Positions 1 to 5,698 are shown, numbered from the stretch's first letter. The stretch is 5,698 nucleotides of DNA from Clostridiales bacterium UBA6363 (GCA_002438865.1 DJRJ01000057.1:1-5698), one strand, 5' to 3'. Notes: generated by a model from the sequence alone, not told the origin. A program made the numbers and translations.

Positions 1-778
1 TATCAAGCGCAATAGCCGTTTTACCGGTCTGACGGTCGCCTATTATAAGCTCTCGCTGACCGCGTCCTATAGGGAACATTGAGTCAATTGCAAGAAGTCC
101 CGTTTCAAGCGGTTTGTTTACAGGCTGTCTGTCAAGAATACCCGGTGCGGGGTTTTCAATCGGGAAGAAATCGTCCTCCTTAATATCACCCTTACCGTCT
201 ATCGGTGTACCGAGACTGTCGACAACTCTGCCGATAAACGCTTCGCCTACCGGAACACCGGCTGTTTTACCGGTTCTTCTTACGGAAGAACCCTCGTACA
301 CGTCGTTATCGGAGTCAAACAGCACGCAGCCGATTTTATCCTCTTTAAGGTCCTGAACCATACCTCTTACGCCCGACGAGAACAGAAGTATCTCGCCGTA
401 TTCGGCATTTTCCAGTCCCGAAACCTCGGCAATACCGTCGCCGACAAATATTACCTCGCCGACCTCCTCTGCAAGCGCCTCGGGCGTCCATTCGTTAATG
501 GTTTCCTTCAAAAGCGGAATAACGTTTCCGTTTGTTTTCGGGATATTCATAAGAGCGTCGCGGAGCTGTCTGAAACGTCCGTTTACGCTCCAGTCATACA
601 CATCATGACCCACTTCAAGTCTGAAGCCGCCCGGGAAAGCGTCGCTTTCCTGCCACTCAACTTCATCTGCGCCGTCATACTTTTTCTGCAAAAAAGCCTT
701 GAACCGTGTCATTTGCTCGTCTGTGGGCTTTGCCGAAGAATAGATTATACCCTTTAACTTTTCATCATTCTTACTCAT
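1..778 (-). CDS. atpA: F1Fo ATP synthase alpha subunit with N-terminal delta/OSCP C-terminal-domain fusion (partial, C-terminus beyond window)
   Basis: I translated the reverse complement from ATG at 778: 259 uninterrupted residues to the window edge. Residues ~9-78 resemble the C-terminal domain of the delta/OSCP subunit, with the hallmarks IIYSSAKPTDEQ, a GGFRLEVG core and VYDWSVNGRFRQLRDAL. From ~84 the protein is ordinary alpha: N-terminal helix (PLLKETINEW, 88-97), beta-barrel domain (~103-168, with FVGDGIAEVSGL), then VGEAFIGRVVDSLGTPIDGKG, FPIGRGQRELIIG and the P-loop GDRQTGKT at 247-254. In E. coli alpha the P-loop is near residue 169, so the extension is about 78 residues. Alpha forms the non-catalytic nucleotide sites of the alpha3beta3 F1 head; the delta C-terminal domain normally binds the b-subunit end. 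The start overlaps atpF by 8 bases and has an AAAGGGG ribosome site 8 bases upstream. An in-frame ATG at 784 lies only 2 bases from that site and is less likely. The alpha identity is very secure and the fusion is strongly supported by the single open frame. Confidence 0.95.
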   Translation of the reverse strand, partial: MSKNDEKLKGIIYSSAKPTDEQMTRFKAFLQKKYDGADEVEWQESDAFPGGFRLEVGHDVYDWSVNGRFRQLRDALMNIPKTNGNVIPLLKETINEWTPEALAEEVGEVIFVGDGIAEVSGLENAEYGEILLFSSGVRGMVQDLKEDKIGCVLFDSDNDVYEGSSVRRTGKTAGVPVGEAFIGRVVDSLGTPIDGKGDIKEDDFFPIENPAPGILDRQPVNKPLETGLLAIDSMFPIGRGQRELIIGDRQTGKTAIALD

Positions 779-1271
779 CGTCATTACCCCTTTCAACGGC
801 TGAAAGGAACTGATCATAAGCGTCGCCCGCCGTAGATTTCAGAACAAGCTTTTCCGCAGCGTCCGTCACCATTGACTGAATGTCGGCGTTGCAGGATTCT
901 AATATTCTGTCACGCTCATTTTCAGCGTTTTCACGTGCGTCTTTCACGATTTTATCCGCTTCCTCCTTGGCACGGCGGATACTTCTTTCATTATCCTCCG
1001 CAACCTTTTTGTGAGCGTTTACTCTGTATTCATTGATTTCTTCTTCTGCATTTTCCAGCTTTTCCGTATATGCTTTTTTCTTATCCTCGGCTTCTTTTAA
1101 ATTTTTAGCCGTTTCATTTTCCCTGTCTTCGTAAAATTCTTTTCTTTTATCCATAAAGTTCTTAACCGGCTTATAAAGCAGGAAATACATAACGGCAAAA
1201 AGTATAACAAAGTTCAGAAGATGAAGGAAAATTTGCTGATAATCTATATTAAGCGGAATATTACTCATCAT
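771..1271 (-). CDS. atpF: F1Fo ATP synthase subunit b
   Basis: This 166-residue protein has the architecture of bacterial subunit b: a short N-terminus, one membrane segment (~13-33, IFLHLLNFVILFAVMYFLLY) followed by the KPV turn, then a long highly charged helix (~37-140) rich in Lys, Glu and Ala that should form the parallel right-handed coiled coil of the peripheral stalk, and a C-terminal segment (AAEKLVLKS, ~138-146) for contact with delta. The length is normal for the family. Only one b gene is present here, so a homodimer is expected. Two ATG codons in tandem (1271 and 1268) are possible starts; AAAGG lies 9 bases before the first, which is therefore preferred. The gene follows atpE by 27 bases and its last codons overlap the start of the alpha fusion gene. 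Its usual partner, a free delta subunit, is not encoded next to it, so its C-terminus probably binds the delta-like domain fused to alpha (inference). Confidence 0.95.
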   Translation of the reverse strand: MMSNIPLNIDYQQIFLHLLNFVILFAVMYFLLYKPVKNFMDKRKEFYEDRENETAKNLKEAEDKKKAYTEKLENAEEEINEYRVNAHKKVAEDNERSIRRAKEEADKIVKDARENAENERDRILESCNADIQSMVTDAAEKLVLKSTAGDAYDQFLSAVERGNDDE

Positions 1272-1298
1272 TTTTCACAACCTTTACCGTAGTATTTA

Positions 1299-1628
1299 TT
1301 AAAGAACGAAGATGACAAGAATTGCAACAACAAGTGCATAAATGATTGCCGTTTCGACAAACACAAGACCGAGCATAAGGCTTGTTCTGATTGCACCCTC
1401 AGCCTCCGGCTGACGTGATATACCCTCTGCCGACTTAGCTATTGCCAAACCCATACCTACCGCACCGCCGGCAGCCGCAAGACCGATTGCAACGCCTGCT
1501 GCGATTGCCTTAAAGCCTGCTACCGACGCACCGCTTGCGTCACCCTCCGCATATGCGGTAAGCGCAAATGCAAACAATGCAGCCAGTGCAAATAATGTAC
1601 CGAATAATCTCTTTGTGTTCTTTTTCAT
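1299..1628 (-). CDS. atpE: F1Fo ATP synthase subunit c, with signal-peptide-like leader
   Basis: Proteolipid that forms the rotating membrane c-ring. The frame is open to a TTG at 1643, but that TTG lies directly against the Shine-Dalgarno GGAGGT; the ATG at 1628, 7 bases after it, is the real start and gives 109 residues. Residues 1-27 look like a secretion signal: basic MKKNTKR, hydrophobic core, then AYA before E28. The mature part (~81 residues) is normal for subunit c: glycine/alanine-rich first helix (GVAIGLAAAGGAVGMG), polar loop SRQPEAEG (71-78) that contacts gamma/epsilon, and second helix with the ion-binding Glu92 in LVFVETAIIYALV. Aligned to the Na+-type ring of Ilyobacter, the Gln32 position is Met59 and Thr67 is Ala94, while Glu65, Ser66 (as Thr93) and Tyr70 are kept. 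This argues for H+ rather than Na+ coupling, but not decisively. It lies between atpB and atpF and has the strongest ribosome site of the atp genes seen here, fitting the need for many copies per complex. Confidence 0.95.
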   Translation of the reverse strand: MKKNTKRLFGTLFALAALFAFALTAYAEGDASGASVAGFKAIAAGVAIGLAAAGGAVGMGLAIAKSAEGISRQPEAEGAIRTSLMLGLVFVETAIIYALVVAILVIFVL

Positions 1629-1635
1629 AATAATT

Positions 1636-1641
1636 ACCTCC
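1636..1641 (-). promoter_or_regulatory. Shine-Dalgarno site of atpE
   Basis: GGAGGT on the minus strand, 7 bases before ATG 1628. It sets the atpE start at that ATG rather than at the in-frame TTG at 1643, which abuts the site and could not be served by it. Confidence 0.85.
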
Positions 1642-1664
1642 AAAATATGTACTCTTTGATTGTC

Positions 1665-1678
1665 GGGGCATATGCCCC
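1665..1678 (-). other. GC-rich palindrome in the atpB-atpE gap
   Basis: GGGGCATATGCCCC is a perfect 14-base palindrome, folding as a 5-bp GGGGC/GCCCC stem with an AUAU loop. It lies 11 bases after the atpB stop and 23 bases before the atpE Shine-Dalgarno site. In the atp transcript it is followed by GACAATC, not a U run, so it is not a complete terminator in that direction. On the plus strand it is followed by TTTTATATAT and would resemble a terminator of antisense transcription. A role in mRNA processing, stability or atpE translation is possible but inferred only from position. Confidence 0.5.
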
Positions 1679-1689
1679 TTTTATATATA

Positions 1690-2502
1690 TTAATGCTTCT
1701 TTTCCGACGGTGCGGTTACCTGACCGTAGAAAATAGCAGTAAGCAATGTAAGGACATATGCCTGAATAAGTGCGTGCAATAAAGTGAACAGCACGCCTAC
1801 AAGCACAGGAAATACATAGCTAAGATTTGCATAGTAATAAACAAGCTCCGTTACGAGAGCACCGCTTAGTAATGCACCGAACAGTCGGAAGCTCATAGAC
1901 AGCGGCAGTGAAAATTCCTTTAAGGTCTTTCCTACGCCCTTTATTCCGTTTCCGGCAATTCCTCCCGACAGTATGATAAGATACGACAGACAGCCCATAC
2001 ATATCGCACCGTTTATATCCGACAGCGGAGCCGGCATCGATATTGAGCCTCCCGCGGTAGTTACCGCCTGAAGTCCGAAAAGCTCGAACAGCGTTCCCAC
2101 AAACACATACGCACCGGTAGTAAACACATACGCACCGAGAAACGTATTTCTTCCGGGACTGTTGGTTTTTGCCAGGTTATCAAACATCCCGACCGCCTCT
2201 TCCAGCACCGTCTGGAACTTGCCCGGAACCTTCTTGAACCTCGGAATGACAAATATTCTGACAATAAGCGCAAACACGAACAGCAAAGCTGTTACGGTAT
2301 AAGCTGAAATAAGACCCGGATTTACGTCCTTAAGTCCGAAAAAGCTTACCTTTGCGCCATCATGCAAAACAGCGTCACGCATAACCGCCTGAATAGACTC
2401 CTTTTCACCCGAAAATCCCTTTGTCAGAAACGATCCTGCCGTAAAAAGAAGGATAAAGATTGCAAAGACCGCAATACTGACGTTTCGTTTCTTCTTGTCC
2501 AT
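1690..2502 (-). CDS. atpB: F1Fo ATP synthase subunit a
   Basis: Membrane stator subunit that provides the two ion half-channels beside the c-ring. The 270 residues fit the family. It has an N-terminal membrane segment (~9-27), an extracytoplasmic loop, then further hydrophobic segments at about 65-86, 121-145, 166-184, the long horizontal helix ~196-224, and 228-260. The signature SLPLSMSFRLFG contains Arg206, equivalent to the essential Arg210 of E. coli. The last helix contains ALIQAYVLTLLTAIFYG with Gln247, equivalent to E. coli Gln252. Oddities: the Asn that normally follows RLFG is Ala210, and the positions equivalent to E. coli Glu219 and His245 are Ala215 and Thr240, although a His sits nearby at 243. 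The start at 2502 is preceded by AAAGGGG at a rather long 12-base spacing. It is the first gene of the operon; no atpI or atpZ precedes it. Confidence 0.96.
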   Translation of the reverse strand: MDKKKRNVSIAVFAIFILLFTAGSFLTKGFSGEKESIQAVMRDAVLHDGAKVSFFGLKDVNPGLISAYTVTALLFVFALIVRIFVIPRFKKVPGKFQTVLEEAVGMFDNLAKTNSPGRNTFLGAYVFTTGAYVFVGTLFELFGLQAVTTAGGSISMPAPLSDINGAICMGCLSYLIILSGGIAGNGIKGVGKTLKEFSLPLSMSFRLFGALLSGALVTELVYYYANLSYVFPVLVGVLFTLLHALIQAYVLTLLTAIFYGQVTAPSEKKH

Positions 2503-2543
2503 AGATTAAAAGGACCCCTTTCATATAATTGTTCCACAACCAC

Positions 2544-2571
2544 ATTTTATCACTAAAAAACTGATTGTCAA
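2544..2571 (-). promoter_or_regulatory. Sigma-A-type promoter of the atp operon
   Basis: On the minus strand, a perfect -35 TTGACA (2571-2566), a 16-base spacer and -10 TAAAAT (2549-2544) preceded by TGA, an extended -10 element. Transcription should begin near 2537, giving a leader of about 35 bases before atpB. The upstream ~100 bases are very AT-rich and could act as an UP element. No operator was recognised. Confidence 0.8.
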
Positions 2572-2696
2572 GAGATAAAATATCATTTTTAGTTACATTA
2601 ATAAATTTTGCAATTCTTTTATCGTTTTTTGGTGCAAAATGAATATATATGTTAAAACACTACAATTTTTCGTTATACTTTTGTAACAAACTGTGC

Positions 2697-2723
2697 AAAA
2701 GGAGAGCGTTTTGCTCTCCTTTT
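2697..2723 (-). terminator. Intrinsic terminator after the M16 peptidase operon, probably bidirectional
   Basis: AAAAGGAGAGC and GCTCTCCTTTT form an 11-bp perfect stem around a 5-base loop, beginning 4 bases after the stop codon of the yfmH-type gene. In the minus (gene) direction the U tract is only the four Us of the stem, followed by GCACAG. In the plus direction the tail TTTTGTTTTTATAT is longer, so the element could also stop antisense transcription. It separates the peptidase operon from the atp promoter. Confidence 0.8.
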
Positions 2724-2727
2724 GTTT

Positions 2728-4017
2728 TTATATCGGATTTACCACCGACAATGCGGAATTTTCCTTTTTGAAATGTTCCTCAAAGCGCTTTTTCACGCTG
2801 TCAAAAGTTACGGACTTGTACACCTTGCCGTAATCCGAAAAATCAATGTTCATAAAATGAAGTCTTAAGAGATTTCCGGCATATTCCTCAACGTCGTTAT
2901 GCGTACGGATATACTCGCCCCATATTACCTTTTTACTGCGCTCGTATGCCGACTCGTCAAGTCCCTCGGTGCGGAGCTTTTCTATCTCCTCAAGCATAAG
3001 CTCGTACACCATTTTCGGATCCTTAGACTCGCCGCTTATTGAGGAAAATCCGTAATCCGGCTGCATTGTATACTCAAACTCAAACTGCGGATTTATAAGT
3101 CCGCTCTCGTATAACTTTTTGTAAAGGCGTGAGCTTTTGCCGAATATCATACGCAAAAGCACATTCATTTCTATATCCTTTTTAAGCAATGCTTCGCCGT
3201 CATAACCCGTATCGTTGTCCTTAAATCCCGTCATAAACAGCGGTGCGGCAACGCTCAGCTTCTGCTCCGCATACGGCTTTGCGATTTTTTCGCTCTCTTT
3301 CGGATAAATGCGCTTTATCTCCTCTTTGAACGGCTTGTTTTCCTTTATCCCCCGTTCTATCGTTTCAAGTATCTTTTCAGGCTCTGCATTACCTACGATA
3401 ACAAGCGCCATATTGGACAGATTATAGAAGGTATTGTAGCATTTATACAGATAATCGGCTGTGATATGGCTTATGCTTTCCACAGTTCCCGCAATATCCT
3501 TTTTTACGGGGTGCTCATTATACAGGCACTCCAGGAAATTAAAGAACACACGCCATGTTCCGCTGTCATCGTACATTCTTATTTCCTGTCCGATTATTCC
3601 CTGTTCCTTTTCCACGCTTTCCTTTGTGAAATACGGCGACTGCACGTAATCGAGCAAAGCCGCAAGATTTTCCTCTATATTCGACGTTGCCGAGAAAAGG
3701 TACGCCGTCATATTAAAGCTTGTAAAAGCGTTTGCGTTTCCGCCGTATTTTGAAAATTTATCAAACACGTTACTGCCGTCGGGCTGGTCGAACATTTTAT
3801 GCTCCAGATAATGCGCTATACCGTCGGGAACTTTTGTCGCCTCCGTATCGCCCGGAACTACAAATTCCGAATCCACCGAGCCGTATTTTGTTCCGAATAT
3901 CGCATAGGTACTGCTGTATCCCGGTTTGGGGACAATTATAATATCAAGTCCCGAGGGGTGCTTTCCGAAATAAAGCACTTCGCCTGCCGCAGTATTTTCT
4001 TTCTTTGCAAGTTTCAT
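2728..4017 (-). CDS. yfmH: M16-family zinc metallopeptidase, YfmH type (catalytic partner)
   Basis: The 429 residues have the two-half fold of M16 peptidases (insulinase/MPP-beta family). The inverted zinc motif HxxEH is at His69-Tyr-Leu-Glu72-His73 in GIAHYLEHKMF. The third zinc ligand is most likely Glu145 in EQGIIGQEIRMYDD, with Glu138 seven residues earlier, matching the E143/E150 pair of yeast MPP-beta. Other family motifs are GGNANAFTSFNMTAYLFS (92-109), DIAGTVESI (174-182) and YNTFYNLSNMALVIVGN (194-210). The C-terminal half has KSSRLYKKLYESGLI. Family members are annotated as linked to EF-P 5-aminopentanol modification (B. subtilis ymfF/ymfH); the direct substrate is not evident from sequence. 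No signal peptide is seen, so it should be cytoplasmic. The ATG directly follows the previous gene's stop (TAAATG), with GGAGGA in the end of that gene as ribosome site, indicating translational coupling to its partner. A RiPP-maturation role like AlbE/AlbF is an alternative, but no precursor peptide or radical-SAM gene is in view. Confidence 0.9.
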   Translation of the reverse strand: MKLAKKENTAAGEVLYFGKHPSGLDIIIVPKPGYSSTYAIFGTKYGSVDSEFVVPGDTEATKVPDGIAHYLEHKMFDQPDGSNVFDKFSKYGGNANAFTSFNMTAYLFSATSNIEENLAALLDYVQSPYFTKESVEKEQGIIGQEIRMYDDSGTWRVFFNFLECLYNEHPVKKDIAGTVESISHITADYLYKCYNTFYNLSNMALVIVGNAEPEKILETIERGIKENKPFKEEIKRIYPKESEKIAKPYAEQKLSVAAPLFMTGFKDNDTGYDGEALLKKDIEMNVLLRMIFGKSSRLYKKLYESGLINPQFEFEYTMQPDYGFSSISGESKDPKMVYELMLEEIEKLRTEGLDESAYERSKKVIWGEYIRTHNDVEEYAGNLLRLHFMNIDFSDYGKVYKSVTFDSVKKRFEEHFKKENSALSVVNPI

Positions 4018-5289
4018 TTATGCTTCCTCCTTTCCTGTAAGGAAATACACAGTATCGAGAGTAAGCTTTTGTGCCGCTCTTGCAGCGTCCTCTTTCGTTA
4101 CCTGCAAAATTGCCTTTTTATCCGCCTCAAGATCCGCCTCTAATCCCATTATTTCCCTTGCAACGCAGTTTTTCTGCAATGCACGCTGATCGTCCTTTGC
4201 TTCCTCTATGCTGTTTATTATCGCACTTACGCTTGAATTGAACTCCTCATCGGAAATATCGCCGTTTTTGATATTTTCAAGCTGAACGAGTATTTCATCA
4301 TATGCTTTTTCAAAATTTTTGAACTCTATACCCGAATTTACAATAAGCAGTCCCTTGTACCTTACAAGCATTGATGATGCATAATACGCAAGACTGAGCT
4401 TTTCACGAACGTTATTGAACAGTTTTGAATGCGCTCCTGCGCCGAATATGCTGTTCATCACACGCAATGCCGGGTATTCCTCTGAGTCTGCCGCAATATT
4501 GGTTTTAAAACCGATTGCCATTTTGCCCTGCGCAACGTCCATTTTTTCAACGATTTTCTTAACCTCCGCTTTCGGCTTTGATATTTCCATATGCGGCAGC
4601 TGCGCCTCGGTAAATGACATACCCTCAGTTTTAAGCTTTATGCGCTTTGCTATGCTTTCCGTATCGCCCTCACCGCACACGAAAATATCTATAACAGACG
4701 AGATTATTATTTTCTTGTAATATGCATATAAACTTTCGGGCGTAATTGCACTTATGCCCTCAACCGTGCCGAATCCCGACACAGCAAACGGCTCGCCCTC
4801 GCACATTTCCTCCTTACAGCGTGTGGAGGCATATTGGCGCTTATCATTCTTGACCGCCTCTATACGCTCAATCGCTATCTTCTTTTCCTGTTCCACAAAA
4901 TCACGTCTGAACGCCCCGTCCTCAAGAACAGGATCGAAAATTACCGACAGCAGTAAATCCGCCGTTTTTGACATAAGCGGTTCGTTTTCGGGCGAATATC
5001 TGTCGTTTATTACCTCTGCTTCAAGGTATATCGCCTGATCCTCGCCGTTCTTCGGCACAGACGCATAAAGGCTCGCACCGTACAATTCTTCAAGATACTC
5101 CGATATTTTTTCCGTATTCGGGCAAAGTACGCAGCCACGCTTTAAAACGAACGGCAAAAGCGCATTGTAAGACGCCTCCTCCTCATTGAGAGGTCTGTGT
5201 ATATATACGCCCGTCACCGTTGTTTTAAGCTTTTCAAACGGCAGATAATGCAGGCGTATGTTTGAATTTATGTTTATCATACAAAGCAT
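4018..5289 (-). CDS. yfmF: M16-family peptidase-like protein, YfmF type (lacks zinc motif)
   Basis: The 423 residues are M16-like, but the place of the HxxEH motif reads YNALLPFVLKRGC (41-53), with no His-x-x-Glu-His anywhere in the N-terminal half, so this protein should not bind catalytic zinc. Family traits are LEELYGASLYASVPKNG (66-82), FVEQEKKIAIERIEAVKND (131-149), and the C-terminal Arg/Tyr motif FGAGAHSKLFNNVREKLSLAYY, with Arg295 and Tyr302, which in two-part M16 proteases contributes to substrate binding beside the partner's zinc site. It therefore complements the downstream YfmH-type protein, which has the zinc site. The first ATG (5289) has AAAGGA 4 bases upstream and is preferred over the ATG at 5280. 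A strong promoter lies just upstream. The role in EF-P modification comes from family annotation only. No signal peptide or membrane segment is seen. Confidence 0.88.
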   Translation of the reverse strand: MLCMININSNIRLHYLPFEKLKTTVTGVYIHRPLNEEEASYNALLPFVLKRGCVLCPNTEKISEYLEELYGASLYASVPKNGEDQAIYLEAEVINDRYSPENEPLMSKTADLLLSVIFDPVLEDGAFRRDFVEQEKKIAIERIEAVKNDKRQYASTRCKEEMCEGEPFAVSGFGTVEGISAITPESLYAYYKKIIISSVIDIFVCGEGDTESIAKRIKLKTEGMSFTEAQLPHMEISKPKAEVKKIVEKMDVAQGKMAIGFKTNIAADSEEYPALRVMNSIFGAGAHSKLFNNVREKLSLAYYASSMLVRYKGLLIVNSGIEFKNFEKAYDEILVQLENIKNGDISDEEFNSSVSAIINSIEEAKDDQRALQKNCVAREIMGLEADLEADKKAILQVTKEDAARAAQKLTLDTVYFLTGKEEA

Positions 5290-5315
5290 CGTTTCCTTTC
5301 TGTTGTGATGTATAT

Positions 5316-5344
5316 ATTTTACACTCTTTTCCGTGATATGTCAA
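5316..5344 (-). promoter_or_regulatory. Sigma-A-type promoter of the M16 peptidase pair
   Basis: Minus strand: perfect -35 TTGACA (5344-5339), 17-base spacer, -10 TAAAAT (5321-5316). The -35 begins on the base immediately after the gpr stop codon. Transcription should begin near 5309, giving a leader of about 20 bases before the ATG at 5289. This allows vegetative expression of the peptidases independent of the sporulation gene upstream. Confidence 0.8.
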
Positions 5345-5698
5345 TCATCTTATATAGCTTTCTATCTCCTCGTGCGACAATTTTGGCTGGAGCGCTCTGT
5401 TGATTCCGCATGCCACCGTTTTCGCCATTCGCTCTATTACAATGTCTATATCCTTTGTTGTAACTATAAGCGGTGCAAGCTCGTCGGGTATTTCCATATT
5501 ACACACCGATTCGGCATCGATTACTGTCGGCACGCCTATGGCTATGACTTTTACGCCGAGCGTTTCCTCGTTAAGCCCACGACGGTCATTGCCCACGCCT
5601 GCTCCCGGCTGTATTCCCGTATCGGCTATCTGTATTGTCGTGTTGACACGGCGTATATCGGCGGCGGCAAGGGCGTCCACGGCGATTACAAGCTGCGC
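5345..5698 (-). CDS. gpr: Germination protease GPR, C-terminal part (5' end beyond window)
   Basis: The last 117 residues of an open frame that enters from the right edge (…AQLVIAVDALAA). The GTG at 5680 is an internal Val, not a start. The sequence matches the C-terminal core of GPR (peptidase family A25): VIAVDALAAADIRRVNTT, IQIADTGIQPGAGVGNDRRG, ETLGVKVIAIGVPTVIDAES, then LIVTTKDIDIVIERMAKTVACGINRALQ and the tail ESYIR. GPR is made as a zymogen in the forespore and degrades small acid-soluble spore proteins at germination. The Asp in AVDALAA probably corresponds to one of the two aspartates proposed as catalytic. Compared with the Bacillus enzyme as I recall it, the long stretch between VPTVIDAES and the VTTKDID helix is reduced to about ten residues, a shortening I believe common in clostridial GPRs. 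No terminator separates it from the next gene, so read-through is possible. Confidence 0.93.
   Translation of the reverse strand, partial: AQLVIAVDALAAADIRRVNTTIQIADTGIQPGAGVGNDRRGLNEETLGVKVIAIGVPTVIDAESVCNMEIPDELAPLIVTTKDIDIVIERMAKTVACGINRALQPKLSHEEIESYIR

Noticed and set aside
114..356. Plus-strand 80-codon open frame opposite the alpha gene.
   Set aside because: It lies antisense to conserved alpha-subunit sequence and shows no protein family features.
1629..1643. Upstream TTG start for atpE at 1643.
   Set aside because: The TTG abuts the GGAGGT ribosome site that serves ATG 1628, and the extra residues (MEVII) only translate that site.
2507..2520. Small inverted repeat AAAGG/CCTTT in the atpB leader.
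   Set aside because: Only 5 bp with a 3-4 base loop, and it coincides with the purine-rich ribosome site. Likely chance.
2672..2699. Second possible atp promoter: TTTGCA, 16 bases, TATAAC on the minus strand.
   Set aside because: The -35 matches only 4 of 6 bases and overlaps the terminator stem. The promoter at 2544-2571 is far better, and AT-rich DNA gives such matches by chance.
2632..2700. GTGCAAAA occurs twice (2632-2639 and 2693-2700), suggesting an operator repeat.
   Set aside because: Eight bases in an AT-rich spacer, not symmetric, and far upstream of the promoter. One copy runs into the terminator arm.
3461..4143. Several plus-strand open frames opposite the M16 genes.
   Set aside because: They lack ribosome sites and recognisable protein features and are opposite-strand shadows of clear coding sequence; Cys/Arg/Ser-rich composition is typical of such shadows.

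Overview
The window is a compact, AT-leaning (roughly mid-40s % GC by eye) piece of a bacterial chromosome with every real gene on the minus strand. It suggests a spore-forming Clostridia-type Firmicute. The right edge holds the end of the germination protease gene gpr, found only in endospore formers. Ribosome binding sites are AGGAGG-like, promoters are sigma-A-like, and the paired M16 peptidase genes (yfmF/yfmH type) are characteristic of Firmicutes.

Layout in transcription order (right to left): (1) 5345-5698, 3' end of gpr, which cleaves small acid-soluble spore proteins at germination. (2) 4018-5289 and 2728-4017, a pair of M16-family peptidase genes joined stop-to-start (TAAATG). The first lacks the zinc motif and the second has it, so they look like two halves of one heteromeric protease. 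They have their own strong promoter directly after the gpr stop codon and end in a hairpin terminator at 2697-2723. (3) An AT-rich 225-bp spacer carrying a strong promoter. (4) The start of an F1Fo ATP synthase operon: atpB (a), atpE (c), atpF (b), then an alpha-subunit gene that runs off the left edge.

The most striking feature is the alpha gene. Its open frame starts 8 bases inside the end of atpF and encodes about 80 residues that look like the C-terminal (b-binding) domain of the delta/OSCP subunit, fused in frame to the N-terminus of alpha. No separate atpH lies between atpF and atpA, and the N-terminal six-helix domain of delta appears nowhere in the window. Normally one delta sits on top of three alphas. 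Here each alpha would carry its own delta C-terminal domain, which implies a redesigned peripheral stalk. The c subunit also carries a signal-peptide-like leader, and the a subunit has unusual residues next to its essential arginine.

The energy-generating operon and the peptidase operon are separate transcription units with similar promoters (TTGACA, 16-17 bases, TAAAAT). No mobile elements, CRISPR arrays, tRNA or rRNA genes were seen.
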